Source: Triplophysa rosa | Lineage: Eukaryota; Chordata; Actinopteri; Cypriniformes; Nemacheilidae | Length of the DNA: 64,000 nt | Assembly (NCBI RefSeq): GCF_024868665.1 | Contig: NC_079890.1 | Location: forward strand, 34,325,298-34,389,297 | Direction: 5' to 3' | Shown: positions 48,901-62,424 of the stretch, one piece after another | Position numbering within the stretch: the first letter of the stretch is position 1 | How the letters are laid out: each line of letters starts with the position of its first letter | Position numbers and translations under genes: made by a program | Notes under the pieces: model-generated | The model's input: only the letters and a program-made list of their open reading frames with translations | Told to the model about the DNA's origin: nothing | Database searches by the model: none

Positions 48901-49842
48901 TTTACTAAAAGCATTCCATCGCTCTCGGGCCCGGCTTCAGAAAGCCTTCCCTAACACCGCCTCGCGTCGTCCTGTCCGTCAATTATAAACAAGATTAAAA
49001 AAGAACATAAAAGAGCTTTCATTAAAACAGCAGCAGTATCTCAGATCACAACACCACCAGGTTTCACTTTTCCACCCCCGTCACCACTCCTGCCTCCTCT
49101 CCTCAGACATCAAACGGCACGCGAGACCTGGCTCCCTAATGCACGCTATTTTTAACTAAGCGTTTCTAATAAGCTGCTGGGAAGCCTGTGAATTTTTCAT
49201 ATGCAAGCACATCTTTCTTTTGTGAAAACACAGAAACACACTTATTTGGTGATTAGCGACTGACAGGGGGAGGAAAGGAATTGAATGTTCTTGTATCGGA
49301 TCGCATGCCTTTCAGAAAAAGACGCGAGGCTCCTAATGCGCGCCGTCGTCGTCTTCGGCACCACAGGTACGGCTGAATTATTAATCAAGCAGCTCATTTT
49401 AATGCTTTTTAAAGTGCTTTATTTTGATGTGTCAAAGTATACTTTTAGCCATTTTCAGGCAGACGATGCATATCATTATTTCTCCCCATCAAAGCCGAGT
49501 GGCACTCGCTCCGAGTGCGCAAACAACTCGGCCTCATTTAAAGTGAAAGTCGAAAATCAAAGACGTTTTAAAAGATTCGCCTCCGAAGAACTTTTTTGCT
49601 GTAGTTTCCAAAATTAAAGCACAAAAAAAACCGATTCGGTTTTCCTTTCTTTTTGTTGTCGAAGCAAATCGCGAGGAATATAGTCACTTCCTGTTGTCTG
49701 TGAGGTACAGCTGTAGCTAAACTGCTCTTTCCCGACACGTGCGTGACCTTCCACCATCCTCCTGGCCATCAAACTTCATGTGAACAAAAATTGACCGCTT
49801 ACTTTCAGAAGAATGTGACCAATGCTTAGCGTTTAAACTGAA

Positions 49843-50019
49843 TACGGGTAGTTGACAAATAAACCACAAATGTGTCCTATGCTGTGACGCATTTTTTTCC
49901 TGAAAATATTTTTTAATTATTTACATTATAACATAAAATAGCATAAGAGAGATGTATCTTCATTGTTATATTTTCATTGTCACAGGACAAATGTACGGTT
50001 TATTTGTCAACTACCCATA
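49843..50019. mobile_element. 177-base palindromic MITE
   Basis: Starts TACGGGTAGTTGACAAATAA and ends TTATTTGTCAACTACCCATA, inverted repeats continuing inward about 45 bases (ATGTGTCCTATGCTGTGAC against GTCACAGGACAAATGT). The TA at both edges suggests a TA target. Confidence 0.75.
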
Positions 50020-50938
50020 CGCATAGACGCATAGACGGATAAGTGACACACTTATCACATCACTTCCTGTCTGCGTGAATAACCTTAAAATTGACTAAGA
50101 ATTAAATATTAAAAGAAAAAGTGATGCATTAAGTACAAATGACCTAATTACAGTGAGACACCTTAGAAGTTGTAATACGTATAACTATATAACATACACA
50201 TATATATTTATAAGTAGAAATATATTCCCAAACACATGAAAATGCTCAAGCAATTAAAGAAGTACTGGACAAATATACAAACCTGTTTAAATATACAAAC
50301 TGCAACTCATTCACATTCCATTCAGTCCATTCCATGTTGACATTCTAACATTTGTATTGCATATCATTGATGCTGAATGCATCATAAACAGGGCACATGG
50401 CCCCCCTACACCTAATGCAGCACGTGCTACAGGCCCTCGCAGCTTTAAGGACCCATCAGCAGCACGACAACGCACCGCTGCTCTCCACTCCAGGCCTCTC
50501 TCTCCTCCCCGGCACCCCCCTCTCCCCTTAAACCACACCTCTCTATGAAACCAGACACCTGCACCTGCCACAACCCCCACCGGCCACCCCTGCCTGCAAA
50601 ATACTCCTATCTGATAGCATTCTTCAGAGGAGCGTGTGCGCGCCCGGTCACGTGTCTTTAGACACATGGCCGGTGCTGTAACTCTGTATGCAGGCCCTAA
50701 CTTGTGTTTTAGTCACTTGACCAGATTCGCTGTAATCAGGGATCACTTCTCCCTTGGAGTTCCAACTAAATCCTTAAGGGTGAGAAATGAAACGGCAATT
50801 TGTGACACTAAAGAATATATAAAATGCATTGGTTAGTAAGCAACAATGCCGTGTCTGTGATTTGTAAAGGTTGCTCAGTGCCAACGTGAAGTGCACACTG
50901 GATCTCACTGTATAGTGAATGAGAAAGATAGGGCTTAC

Positions 50939-51046
50939 CTGTCCCTTTGGTGAGCTCCCTCTCCCCCCCACTGTCTCTGCCTTTGGTTTGGTCCTCTTGA
51001 TCTGTGGCGTTCTCACTGGCAGCCTCCACATCCTCACTCAGCTCTC
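50939..51046 (-). CDS. zfhx3: zfhx3 internal exon, 108 bases, acidic linker
   Basis: Exon of exactly 36 codon-equivalents, phase 1 in and phase 1 out. The acceptor is TCCTCCCCCTTCAG|GAGAGC and the donor GGGACAG|GTAAGCCC, both strong. It encodes an acidic linker, ELSEDVEAASENATDQEDQT, then KGRDSGGERELTKGT. The final base G joins CA of the exon at 42262 to give Ala, so the frame runs on cleanly. It is the most upstream exon I can place with confidence. It has no zinc finger and no start codon, so earlier exons must lie to the right, probably beyond the window. Being a multiple of three it could be skipped without a frameshift. Confidence 0.85.
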
Positions 51047-54000
51047 CTGAAGGGGGAGGAGAGGATGGGATATGTAAATCAGCACTCCATCAGAATTGGT
51101 GGAAGCACTTAAAGGGACGGCAGCGTTTTTTTCCATAGGAGCGCACAACAATTACATTCTCTGACAAGCAGTTACAAGGTTATGAGACGACGAGTACAGG
51201 CGCTACGCTCCCCTACAACGCTACCACGCTGGACTGAGTGTAACGGTTTTGTTTTTGTAATTACAATTACATACACACGTCACGCATACATTATATATGC
51301 ATCTTAAATATAATGTGATGCATCAGTGCTTTCATAATGCATCAATAATCTTCATTTTACACCATTATAATTTCCCTTCTTTTTCAGCTCATGATGATGT
51401 TTTCATAATGTCTTCTATTTGCGCTGCCATTATTTTTAAACAGATTTCTTTAAAAACGGGCTCCAACTGAACAGTTATAATTCTTCATTTATGCAGGACC
51501 ATGACACAAATATCTTTATGGCTTCCTCTGTTTAATACGAACATAAAACTGCAGCAAACCGCACACATGTGGTAGAGACATACACACATTTTCCACGGCG
51601 GCTCCGAGCACGCAGACAGGAAAAATAATTGTGCGAGGAGTGAGCTTCAAGCGAGAGGAGACTTTCTACGACGCATTTCTCTCACTCTCAGAGTTCATAC
51701 TTACAGTCCCTAGCTGCAGTTCACTGCCGGGCCGCTCACCAATATCGGGCTAAGTTCATTTTTAAAACCCAAGGTAATGCGGGGCACGACAAAAATCATA
51801 AATATTTAAAACTCAGACCACAATTCCTTTTATTTTGCCAAGTCAAATGCAGAAATCCCCTGTAACCATCTTAAAAGCCCCTGTTCAATATATTAGGCCA
51901 TTTAAAGGCAGTGAACTCTCTACAATGGATCTCCAATAATGCCATGTGTAAGTAACGCACACAAGATGCTGAAAACAGATAATAAAATGGGCATCAATCC
52001 TTTTTATTCCCACCTCGTGCCCCCCGAGCACCACCTTTCCGGGGCCGAGCTTGTTTAAAAGTACCGTGGCCAGCACACACAAACATTGATTTTGTAACAG
52101 TAAAGTCTGAGGCGGTCAATATGCCTTATCACTTATTACACAAGTCAGCTAATTCTCAGCAAATGTACTTAAATGTTCTTTTGAAAATGCCTCCCGCTGC
52201 ACTCTACACTCAATCAGGTGGGTTATTGATATATCGACGGGACAACAACGGCCACTGAAAGATCCTGTTCAAATATTCATCTCCACGCTCAAAGCAAACT
52301 TAAAGATCGCCCTGCCACGAAAATATTCGAACCTGTAACTGAAAGCAGCTTTTATTGCCCAATAACGTTCTGGGCACTTCAGAAGCCGCCCGGGACGTCC
52401 GGTTCAAACGCGCGACTCGAATCCGACCCGTTCCAAAAGCCGCCACGCAACCCATTAAAGTTTATTCTCATCAGTGTTTGGTTTCTACAACTATTAAAGT
52501 ACAACCTCTATCCATCATTCTTCAAAAGCACTTTTTTGGGTCTCTGCGTGAACACGGAACGGCATATTTAATAAACGCCTCAGCCATAACTCTCTCGCTG
52601 CGGGTAATACATCAACATCTCTAAACATTTCCATCCCCTTGACTTAATGTGCTACAAGAAACCATTTATGTATGTGTATGCGTGCACATCTAGAGCAGTT
52701 AAAACCATTTACATCTGACGGTCTTGCGCGTAATTCTGCATTTTGTTGCACCGTTTTAATTATTGATGCACCATGAGAAAACACCACCGGGTTGAGTGTT
52801 TGCCAGTCGCTGTGGTTTCCGCTGTGGCATTCTGGGAGAAAGTAATTACATCTGAAAACACCAGTATCAGTAACAATACGAACTACGAGGTTATAAAACT
52901 ATACGTGCTATGCTAATATACACGTTTTTTTCCCCCTCACCGTAACTGCAATAATACCTCAGATGAACGAAGGAAACAACGGGAAAATTATTAGATAATT
53001 TCCTGCGAAAGTACAGTTTTGAAGGAGGAGGTGGAAGAGCAGAACTGCTGTTGATTTCATAAAGGTGTCTGCAAGCTCGTTCTGTTCTAAAAACAACTGC
53101 GAAAGGTTCTTAAAGCAGCGCTGTTTGCTTTTGCACCCGTTTTCATGGCGAGACGAAGCACCCCGGCGTACAATTTCATCGCTGTATGGATTATACACTT
53201 ACACCATGTTACCCAGATCCCAGACTGGTTCTGTGTTAAATAACGGTATGTAAAGTAAAATAACCGGCTATATATACATAGAAATGGGCACATTTGTGAT
53301 ACTTTGTATGTTATGTTCCCAAGGCAACGTGTAATTTCCGTTCCACATAACCCAACATTACCCGCCATACGGGTGGTAAAAAAGAAATCTAAAATCCACC
53401 TTCACAGGCTCCTGAGAATTACTATATGATATGAAACCAGTAGCAGTCAGTTTACAAAATAATCCCCAGGTAGATTTTTACACCCATAGAGGAGCTGCCA
53501 GTGTCTAAATCCCCCTCGAACACACTTCTCTCTCTCCGTATAGATGCCGGCACGTCACTTCTTCATTTACTTTTCTAATCAACATCTCGTTCCCCGACCC
53601 TACGCTGACCACCCTTCCCCCAGTAATATGTAGATAGGTAGACATTTAATTCCACCCATGGCCATGTGTCTAAGAGGCAAATGAATGTGCCTATTCCTCA
53701 TCTCACCCGGCACTGCAGTACACAATGATTAAACCCGGGCCGGCCATAATTAATAAAAGGTCAGAAGTGGCCTTAGAGTAAGGACCCGCCCAAATGAAGT
53801 CATAGATGGGCCTTGGAAATAGATTAAGAGGAAGCACTCGCAGCCATGACGATTTGCTAACCCAAATCCTAAAAATGTAAAGGACAATACCCTGAAGGTT
53901 AGCCCATCTAATTAATCATCCTCATTAACCCGTCCTCGTACAACGATATTAAACTTTTGCCTTAATCCAATCACGCCAGCGAAATAAGCCCACCGCGGAC

Positions 54001-54386
54001 CCTCAAATCACAACGCCAGCCTGTTCTCCAAGGAAACGCATCATCAACACAACATTAACAAAACCCACAGAAAATGGACTTTACACAAAGCCTTGACGCA
54101 AATCAAATGTGTCAGGATTACAGCTGTGCCATGTGCACATTTTAAAGCCAGGTTTTCTCCCAGCATGCACAGGCTGCATGATCTCATGTTAACCTATAGG
54201 TGTCACCCTACACAAGCTGGGAAAGAAAAAGAAAAAAATGACACGCACATCAGACACAGGCAGAGGTTAGAAAGGCACAGACAAATACATACGGAACGCG
54301 AACAGAGAAAAATGTGGAGATGACAAAAGCAGATGCTAGACAGGAAGTCCGCGCCGGCGATGAGACTCAGAAGACGGCGAGATTAC

Positions 54387-54407
54387 CTTCAGATGAGGCC
54401 GAGTTGC
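54387..54407 (-). CDS. Candidate 21-base zfhx3 microexon (tentative)
   Basis: On the minus strand a 21-base segment lies between AG and GT (GGGGGAAG|GCAACTCGG ... CATCTGAAG|GTAATC). If spliced with phase 1 on both sides it reads (G)NSASSE followed by a Gly codon that joins the exon at 51046, giving GNSASSEGELSEDVEAA. The frame is open and the composition (Ser, Glu, Gly) suits this linker. Against it, the acceptor has a weak pyrimidine tract, and a longer exon using an AG further upstream is also possible because the same frame stays open for about 30 more bases. I cannot recall the mammalian sequence here well enough to confirm it. Confidence 0.25.
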
Positions 54408-55798
54408 CTTCCCCCGTTTTCCCAGAAGAACAGTGATTACACACATACTAATCATACTGACAGGCACAAACCGCCAAATAAATAATACATGCTAACCACT
54501 GCGCCTCTCCCGACCAGACCGAAGGGCCAGAAACCTCATCAGAAATCAGATCGCGAATGCAGTCACGTTTGAGGAGCCGAACCTGAAAAAATCTCTTGGG
54601 ATCTTCAGCATTGGGCGGACTGAGGCCCGCCTCACCTCAACCGTCCTCCACCCAGAGCGCGTTGGAGGGGTATGAACTAGTCTTTCTCTGAACGTCTGCT
54701 CTCTTTCATTACTCTTATTAGGATTACCGCAACCTCGGTTATCATTTTTAACCAGGTGTCAGAGCACACCATCACAATAAATCTGTGGGGCCACTTTTCC
54801 CCGTCTACCTTCACCCTTCTTATTTTTTACCCCACAACAGAGAGCCTCCTTGTCTTTAACGCTGCACCGTTGTATAAAAAACAATCTTATTTCACACCTC
54901 GCGGACTCTCTCTCTCTACCCTTTTTTTAAAGAACCCCTCGCCCTCCACCCACCATTCGCTCCTGCACCCCTTCCTCATATCAAAGCTGTCCTGACTCCA
55001 GAGCACGCGGTGTAAAATGAAAGTGACAGAAGGGTTCTGTGGGACAATGGAACATCGGCTCCATGCTGGGGGCTTTCACGCTTTGTCCTCTTCTCATATC
55101 AGTACCTCTCTGGCCCAGTCAGTGCCCCTCCTGCCCCGGACCCCCCTCTAAAACACATGTCCCCCACCAACAGTCACAATCTCCAGACACCAACGCTGTG
55201 GATGGATAAAAACCATCTCTACCAAATGCATTATAATATGTGTAATATAATTGACCATGGACTATTGAGTTATTGAAAATGATTGAAAATGTAGCAGTCC
55301 AGAGTCATACTACGTTAACCTTTTTATATTATAAAACATAACACTGTTTTTCATATATATATATTATAAAATTTATGCATCTTGTTCATAAACATCTCAA
55401 GCAATTAACGGGTAAAAATATTACAAGTTAATAACAGGAAAATAAATAAATAGGAAATAAATGGAAAGAACACTTTGTAACCATTGAGCTACGGTATATA
55501 TAATATCTGTCAACCAATCAGAATCAAGAATTTTGTAATCTACAAATAAGTTAAATTTGCTTACAGCACATTAAAAACTAAGTATTAAGATATTAGTCAT
55601 GTCACCCTGCAATAAGTTTCAACAAAATTATTTAAAACGGCAAATAAAAAAATCACCCGCCCAAAACAATGCACTCTGGGTAAACCCCTTGGTCACTACA
55701 AAAACTAAGTGAGTTTGGCTTTGAGAGCAAACATCATAGAGACCTACATAGTGACCACACACCCAAACACCACCCAACACCCTCCCTCCCCCCCCTCA

Positions 55799-55804
<6 letters not shown>

Positions 55805-55839
<35 letters not shown>
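55805..55839. repeat. (CT)n microsatellite
   Basis: Uninterrupted CT run followed by CACACACC. Confidence 0.9.
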
Positions 55840-55845
<6 letters not shown>

Positions 55846-56869
55846 CACAATGCACTACGATACAACCCCATGTTTGTCCATATTTCTCACACACACTTCA
55901 CCAAATACACACCTCCAGCATGAAAAAACCGAAAGCTAAGTACCTCTTTGGCTTCAAGGGCTGTGGCTCTGTATCGGAGTGGGGTTGAGTTATGTGCTAG
56001 ATTCCTGACCTGCCTCCCAGAAGCCATGGCGTTCGCTCCACACTGGCCCTGTCATGACCCTCAAATCTAAATGTGAATGAATACACTGTGTCTCTTCGGG
56101 CCTGCGTGCTGAAGGGGGCAGGCGCAGAAGCGGGAGGTGGAAGGGGTGGGCCGACGAACAGCTAGCAAACTTTACACAGCAAGTTGATCACAAACAGAAG
56201 GGAAAGCTCACACTGCCTTAGAACAAGAGGTTCATTTCCCCCACCCTCACTTCTCTGTCTCACACCCGGCTCACCATACCACCCCCACCCGCCCGAAGTG
56301 ACCCTGCACGCCCTCTGTGCGACACTTAATTTGATCCCTAAAGCCTTTCAAAATCACCGGCCCTTGCAGCGGTTCACACCGTCCGCATCGGAAGCTAACG
56401 GCTAATCGGGGGAAATCTAATTGACGATGGCACCGTCAAAGCCTCAAATCTAAACGGACATAATTTTGTTTCGATACCTGACGTGACATCACATCACAAG
56501 CCTGACATTTCCAATAACTCCTGATGAGTGTCTGTCATCATGTAGATAGAAGACATGACACACGCACACAGATGGCTTACACAACACGAAAAGACAAAAA
56601 CAAAACGGGTTTATATTGCGAGATGCAATTTGTTTGCTGCGTTAACAAATTAAATTATGAACACTCGCGTAAAATAAGCTGAGGGGAAGTCCAGGTACAA
56701 ATAGAGCTCTGTATCTGGAACATATTGTAGACTACCAATGAATAAATAAATGTTGACTGAAACGTAAAAATGATATATTTTCTACGGTTATCAAACACAT
56801 GTCCTAAACACAAGAAAACAAATATTATAATACAAAAAATACTGAGGTGGTACTCTTTACAAAAATGAA

Positions 56870-57110
56870 CCTTTAACAATAGTAACCATAATATCTTGGT
56901 TGGACAGTAGTAGTAACCGCAACTTTACTATGGTCTCACACTATGGTAACCATACCTTAACCATGACATTTGTAGCATAACTATGGTAATACAATTGGTA
57001 ATAAACTTGCAGGAAAAAACATTACTACACTTTTATTATACTTCTACTATATATACTACTACACTTTTACCATAATGAACCAAGTTTAATTTTCCTAGGG
57101 GACCATACTA
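56870..57110. repeat. CTATGGTAACCAT-type dispersed repeat
   Basis: Repeated pieces of AGTAACCATAATAT, CTATGGTAACCATACC and ACTATGGTAATACA are typical of a dispersed cyprinid element. The ends are unclear. Confidence 0.5.
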
Positions 57111-57830
57111 TTTATTCATGTTCATCGGAGAATAGCATGGGATTAAATTAGCGCACGTAAAAACAACAACATTGCAGTGCCATAGTAATATTTTGTCATT
57201 CTAAACTGGGCATGTGTGACTGGAAAGGGCTGCCCCACAGACACACAAACAAACACAGAAGCCATTAGGCAGCGTTTGACAGCAGTCACTCGAACTCAAA
57301 GCACATTAATAGCCAGGCAGCGTGCATTGCTGTGCTTTTCTCCGTCCTGCTCTTTGTGAGGATGAAATGGCCGCGTGGACGCTGCTCTCCAGCGCCTGGA
57401 GACATTTCCCTGAACAAAGAGGATGATGAACCGTCAGCGGGTCCCTCAACATCCCACTGCCGCACTACTGGCCCACTGTTCTCATTCTAACATCACTACA
57501 ATCTGCAGAAACGCCTCCTGTGTGCTTAAGACCTTTCAATGTCTCGTACCGCCCTCTTCTCCCTCCCTCCTTACTTGCAATGTACAGTGAAAACAAACAG
57601 GTAGGATACAAAACAGAAATAAAGCAATGCAGCTGAGTGGATACACTATCCCCCGTTCCCCCTCCCTCCCATTAGGCGCAGGGGTCTGACGGTGCTCTGA
57701 ATATGTATAACCCAGAAAAAAATTCTATTGATTTTTCATTTGGTAAAAAGGAACATAAAAAACACATAACCTGAAACTGTCAGAGCCGTTCTGTTCATGG
57801 CTCATCTCCAGCTTTGGCCACAAACTCTCT

Positions 57831-58229
57831 TTAAAGGGGTCATGTGACACGGCTAAAACGAATATTATGGTTCGTTTTAGATGTAATGCAATGTGTAAAC
57901 ACGATTTAAGGTTCAAAAACGCTGTATTTTCCACATACCGTGAATGTTTGTATCTCCTCTTTGCCCCGCCTCTCTGAAACGCACCTTACTTGCGTTTACA
58001 TTTGGGCGGTCTTAGTCGAGTCATGTTACGAAGTGACGTACATTCGCCGGGGTGTGGTGACACGAGGCGTTTCAGGCAGGTCTGGGTGAGCATTCGCTTT
58101 TAGATAGAATGCATCTTTTGTTCCGACACTTTCTTTTTTGCAATTTTACGTGCCTAATACATGCACGGGCAACTTGTAACACACCAAAGACACAGAAAAA
58201 CACGTATTCGCGCCATATGACCCCTTTAA
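57831..58229. mobile_element. MITE with TTAAAGGGGTCAT ends
   Basis: Left end TTAAAGGGGTCATGTGAC and right end CATATGACCCCTTTAA, inverted copies. The inside has GTATTTTCCACATACC and CCCGCCTCTCTGAAACGC as in other cyprinid copies. It has no ORF of note. Confidence 0.82.
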
Positions 58230-61200
58230 TTACCAGGCAAAGCGTGTTTGCAGACAGAGAAACATTTGTAACAGCGTTAAAAGCGTGATGTTCAACTTGA
58301 TCAGTGATATCCCGTCACATCTGCCACGGAAATGTGTACAGTGCTAATCTCCAAACAATGAATCAGAGAGAATCAACACTTTTCTCTAATAGAAATTCAA
58401 ATGTCATATTCCTTTGTGAGAACACGATACAATATCTAACCTCCACACAGCTGCTTTTCATATCCCATGCAAATTTTGTTCCCATTTAAGGTGGCTAAAA
58501 CAACCGACACGTCCAGCTTCCCAAACAGTAAAAGTAAAACTCAAACTGGACGGCGGGCGGGCTTGTCACATGTTTGTATAAGCCTCAGCCTCTTCATTAA
58601 CAGCTACTTATCTGTTTGCGAGTCTCCTTATACTGCCCTGCCCGCTACAGTGGGACGCCTGAGAAAGATCTCCGCGTGTCGATATATTGAGCGTGGAATT
58701 TGCATATCTTTGTAGTGCATCTGTCCGCCTGTGGATCGCTCTGTAGAGGTATTAGCTCAGAAAATCAATGGGACCAGGGCTAAACGTATACGTACAGTAT
58801 GTATGTAGAGCCCACCTTGGCGTGCGGCTGCTGTGGCATACGTACAGTGCTGCTCGCGGCTCCCGCGTGGATAATGCAACACGAGTGTGTGCGCTTCTGA
58901 AAACATTGAGTAAATACAAACTCAAACAGGGCAGCATCCCACCGTGGGCAGGCTCATACCGGCACCTGCATGTTTATGTCAGCGGACCGGGCCATAAAAC
59001 AGAATTTTCAGGGCTTATGAATGCGAGATGACTTAATCAATTTTATTTCAGAATTATAAAAGCGGTGTTTGTATCGATGTCTTTGAGCCACGAGGCGTAG
59101 CCTCACAGCGGGTCTGATGGAAAGATGTGATGCTCTCGGTCTTTGCTAACTGTGTGTGTATACATGCACAAATACCAAAACATAGCAGTACACAAAAAAG
59201 CTAAGATGAAGTGGCTTACTGACGGGAAAATGCTATCCGTGTGTATCAAATGGATACTAAATGAAAGTTTGGATGCCAATCTTTCTGTAGTATCGGTATA
59301 ATCAAGTACAAACTCTCAAAATTGTGGTGCTGTCTGACTTTGCATGTGCACGGCCCGATGCACTTCAGTCAAAATGCCTTTCTTGGTGAGACGTTAATGT
59401 TGGGTTTTTAGATGCACATTGGGTTTGTCTAAATGCAAGTGCATGTAAACCGTAATAAAAACATCAAATACGTGCAGCCTAGTACGTTAATATTAACCAA
59501 ACGACAATAAATGCATTTTAGTTTTTTACAAATAGCATGCAGTATGCAGTACAGTACGGTGCCGAATCGCTGCAGTTCCGCCCCCGGTGGCAGCTAATAG
59601 CAATCCGCTACAGAAATCCAATCGCTACGTTGTACAGGCACTTAAAACAAGCTCAGTACCGCCGCCAGTTATTGAAAAAAGGAAATACGGTTCATCCGTC
59701 CCACTTTCAGGCCATTTTCTAATACAAATCAAACACTTGCTGCTCGCTTCTTCCATTTGTCTTTCTTTCTGGGCCTCTTTGCATAACCCATCCATTACGT
59801 TCACATGAAATATGAAAAGGCAATATCCTCTCTGTGTTTGTACTGAAGCGTAATGCGATTGTGTTGTCATTTATAGGAAATAATCGCAAACCTCTCTTTC
59901 ATTTTCCAGTTCAAATAACCATGAAAAATTAGCCCGCACTGTCAGGAGGGACAACAAAGGCAAGCGCGCAGACTATCGCTTCACCACCGCGCTTGACATT
60001 TCTCCTTAATAGGAAAACGTCTGCTTGTTTCTATCTATCTTTTTTGGTAACAAATAAAGCCTTTTCTCCTCTTTAATTAAAAAGTTCTGCACTTTGATCT
60101 GGAGAATCTCGCCTCAGCGGTGACAAAGGGCCGTTTGAGTTGACCCAGTGTGGAGTAATTGAGCAGGGGGTCACCCAAAACCCCCGCTATCTGCCCTCCA
60201 CCGCACACACAATCCCGCTCTACGCTAAAAGAAAGCATCTTCACACTTTTTCCACTAGAGAGGAGTGTCGTCGCCATTGGGGTCCGTGTCTCTGTGGATA
60301 CCGACCTACAACCATGAATAATTCAGAAGTCCTGGCTCAATGGCGACCACCTCCAACGGCCGTCCTACCCTTTGAGATTAACTGATGCCCACATATCCAA
60401 AAGAGCACAGACCAGCTGCAAAGACTGGTTTATTCTTCGCGAAACTGCAAGGCCGCGCCGTCTCGAATGCGCCTATTTGCAGTGAGAAACAAACTAGTGG
60501 TAATTGGATTGCTATCCGTGAAAGCTCCATAATGACGCTTAATAGACATGCATTGTTTTTCTGCAGTAATTATGCACAACATGATCGGCCCCGTCTCCAT
60601 TTTCTGATGTAATTACTATAGATATGTTTATCCGGCTGACAATTAATATTTGCGTGCGTGTCTTTTGCACGTCTATATGCTCCAGCATGGGTACACAAAC
60701 TGGAGATCCCATTGCAAAGGGTTTACATCAACGCTCAAGCCAAATGAGTAGAAAAGCTCTTTTGTTTCTCAATTAAAGTCTGTAGAGGCACACTGTATTC
60801 TCATTACAGGGCTGCAAAGCACATTTCCATCTACTAAATGGTGTGGTGAAAAGTGTAAACAGCAAAGTGAACATTTACAGCGCTTAAGAGAATCCAGGAC
60901 TCGTAGCCAAAAACCCGCTGAGAATGTTAAAAGTCGCTAGCTGTGCACAGGCAAATATTAGGACAGCCTCGGGTCCTGCATGTGTCAGCTCATCGTAGGC
61001 TTGATTTAAAAAAGAAGGTAACAAGCTCAATGAAATATGAAATAAGAAACAGAATTACTGCAGTATCATTAACCAGACAATTGTTTTGGTTCCAATACAC
61101 ACGGCAGTCAAAATTCATCAAATGTACTGGTGGGCTATGATAATTTCTGTCACGTCGAGACAAATGAGGTGCCCAAGGAAGCGGAATGTGAACATGACAT

Positions 61201-61828
61201 AATGCTGTTCGAAAGTATCTCTCCTTACTCTCGTCACTTTTTGTTTTTTTTCCGTGATTGCAAATTTACATATTTCTAAAGGAGGATTATAGTTTGTGAT
61301 GCATATAATGAGATTTCCCCTCAAAAAGCTAATGAAAAAAGACTCATCTCATGCAATTAGCTGGGGCTTATTTATTCTCCTCCTGTAATGTATTAATTCA
61401 TTATCGAGTAATTCGGCCATTATTTATTTAATTACACGCGCACCTTAAAGCCGTAATTACAACAGGAGCCGGGGAGGTCGAGGACGACAGACGACGCATC
61501 CACATGCCTATCAGTCGATCTAGTTATCCGTTTAATCTCAAGAGTATATCCATCCAATCTGTTATCAGTAGCCCCTAATCTCAGTCTAATCAGTTTACCA
61601 ATTTGCTGTATGGAGACTGCTTCACTGAAAATAAAAAAGACTCAAAACCATTCTTTGAAAAAGATCATCAACAACGTACCCAGAGTTTGGCCCTTTGGCA
61701 GTGCTTTTGCCACCATCATTTCCTCTCTGTGTCCTTATGAGAGGCCACATCTCCAGTTCCACAGTCAGTTTGACTGTTTTCAGCTACATCAGTGTGGGTC
61801 GCACATGTCAAGTGAGCAAAACTCTTCA

Positions 61829-61831
61829 TAT

Positions 61832-61864
<33 letters not shown>

Positions 61865-61895
61865 CAGTACATATATACTGTATACATATACACAT
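61829..61895. repeat. (TA)n microsatellite
   Basis: ATAC/TATA run with a pure TA core near 61840-61864. Confidence 0.9.
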
Positions 61896-62403
61896 ATTCA
61901 GATATATTCAATATACTATTCAATATGTGCAAAATAATATAATGGATATATAGGAAGAGTTTATTTGCAAAAAAGGTTTTGTTTTAGTGTGTTAGTTAGC
62001 TGTAATTGTATTATTAAGTTATTACTACTTAAAACAACCCAACTGCAGTTGATTGATACTAATTGTAATGCACAATAAAGAACATGATTATTCAACATTT
62101 TTAAAAACAGAGTTATTTGTTTTTGAAAATGAACTTTTCATATACATTTGAAAATGAGTTAAATATACTGAACTAAAAATACCCATATATAGGAGCTGGC
62201 GCACATATGGTGCACTTTTCAAAAAAAGAAAAGTGGGTGACGGCTTATCAACCAGCTAAGCTAAATATTCCTATTAATTTATGCAGTGTGAGAGGAATGC
62301 ACGGCCATGCAATTAGTATTACTTTCTAACTTTCAGAGGAAACCGTAAGGGCTAATGGTCTCCGGATCAAATCAGCAGCATTTTGCGGAATGAAAGGTTA
62401 GCC

Positions 62404-62424
62404 TGTGTGTGTGTGTGTGTGTGT
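62404..62424. repeat. (TG)n microsatellite
   Basis: Short uninterrupted TG run. Confidence 0.9.

Larger units (their letters stand above)
42263..50938 (-). other. zfhx3: zfhx3 intron, 8.7 kb
   Basis: Phase-1 intron. It holds a MITE fragment near 42800 and a small MITE at 49843-50019. The rest looks unique and may include conserved regulatory DNA, which I cannot test. A piece near 45265 (GGTCAACCGATATGGGGTTT) resembles a dispersed fish repeat. Confidence 0.8.
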
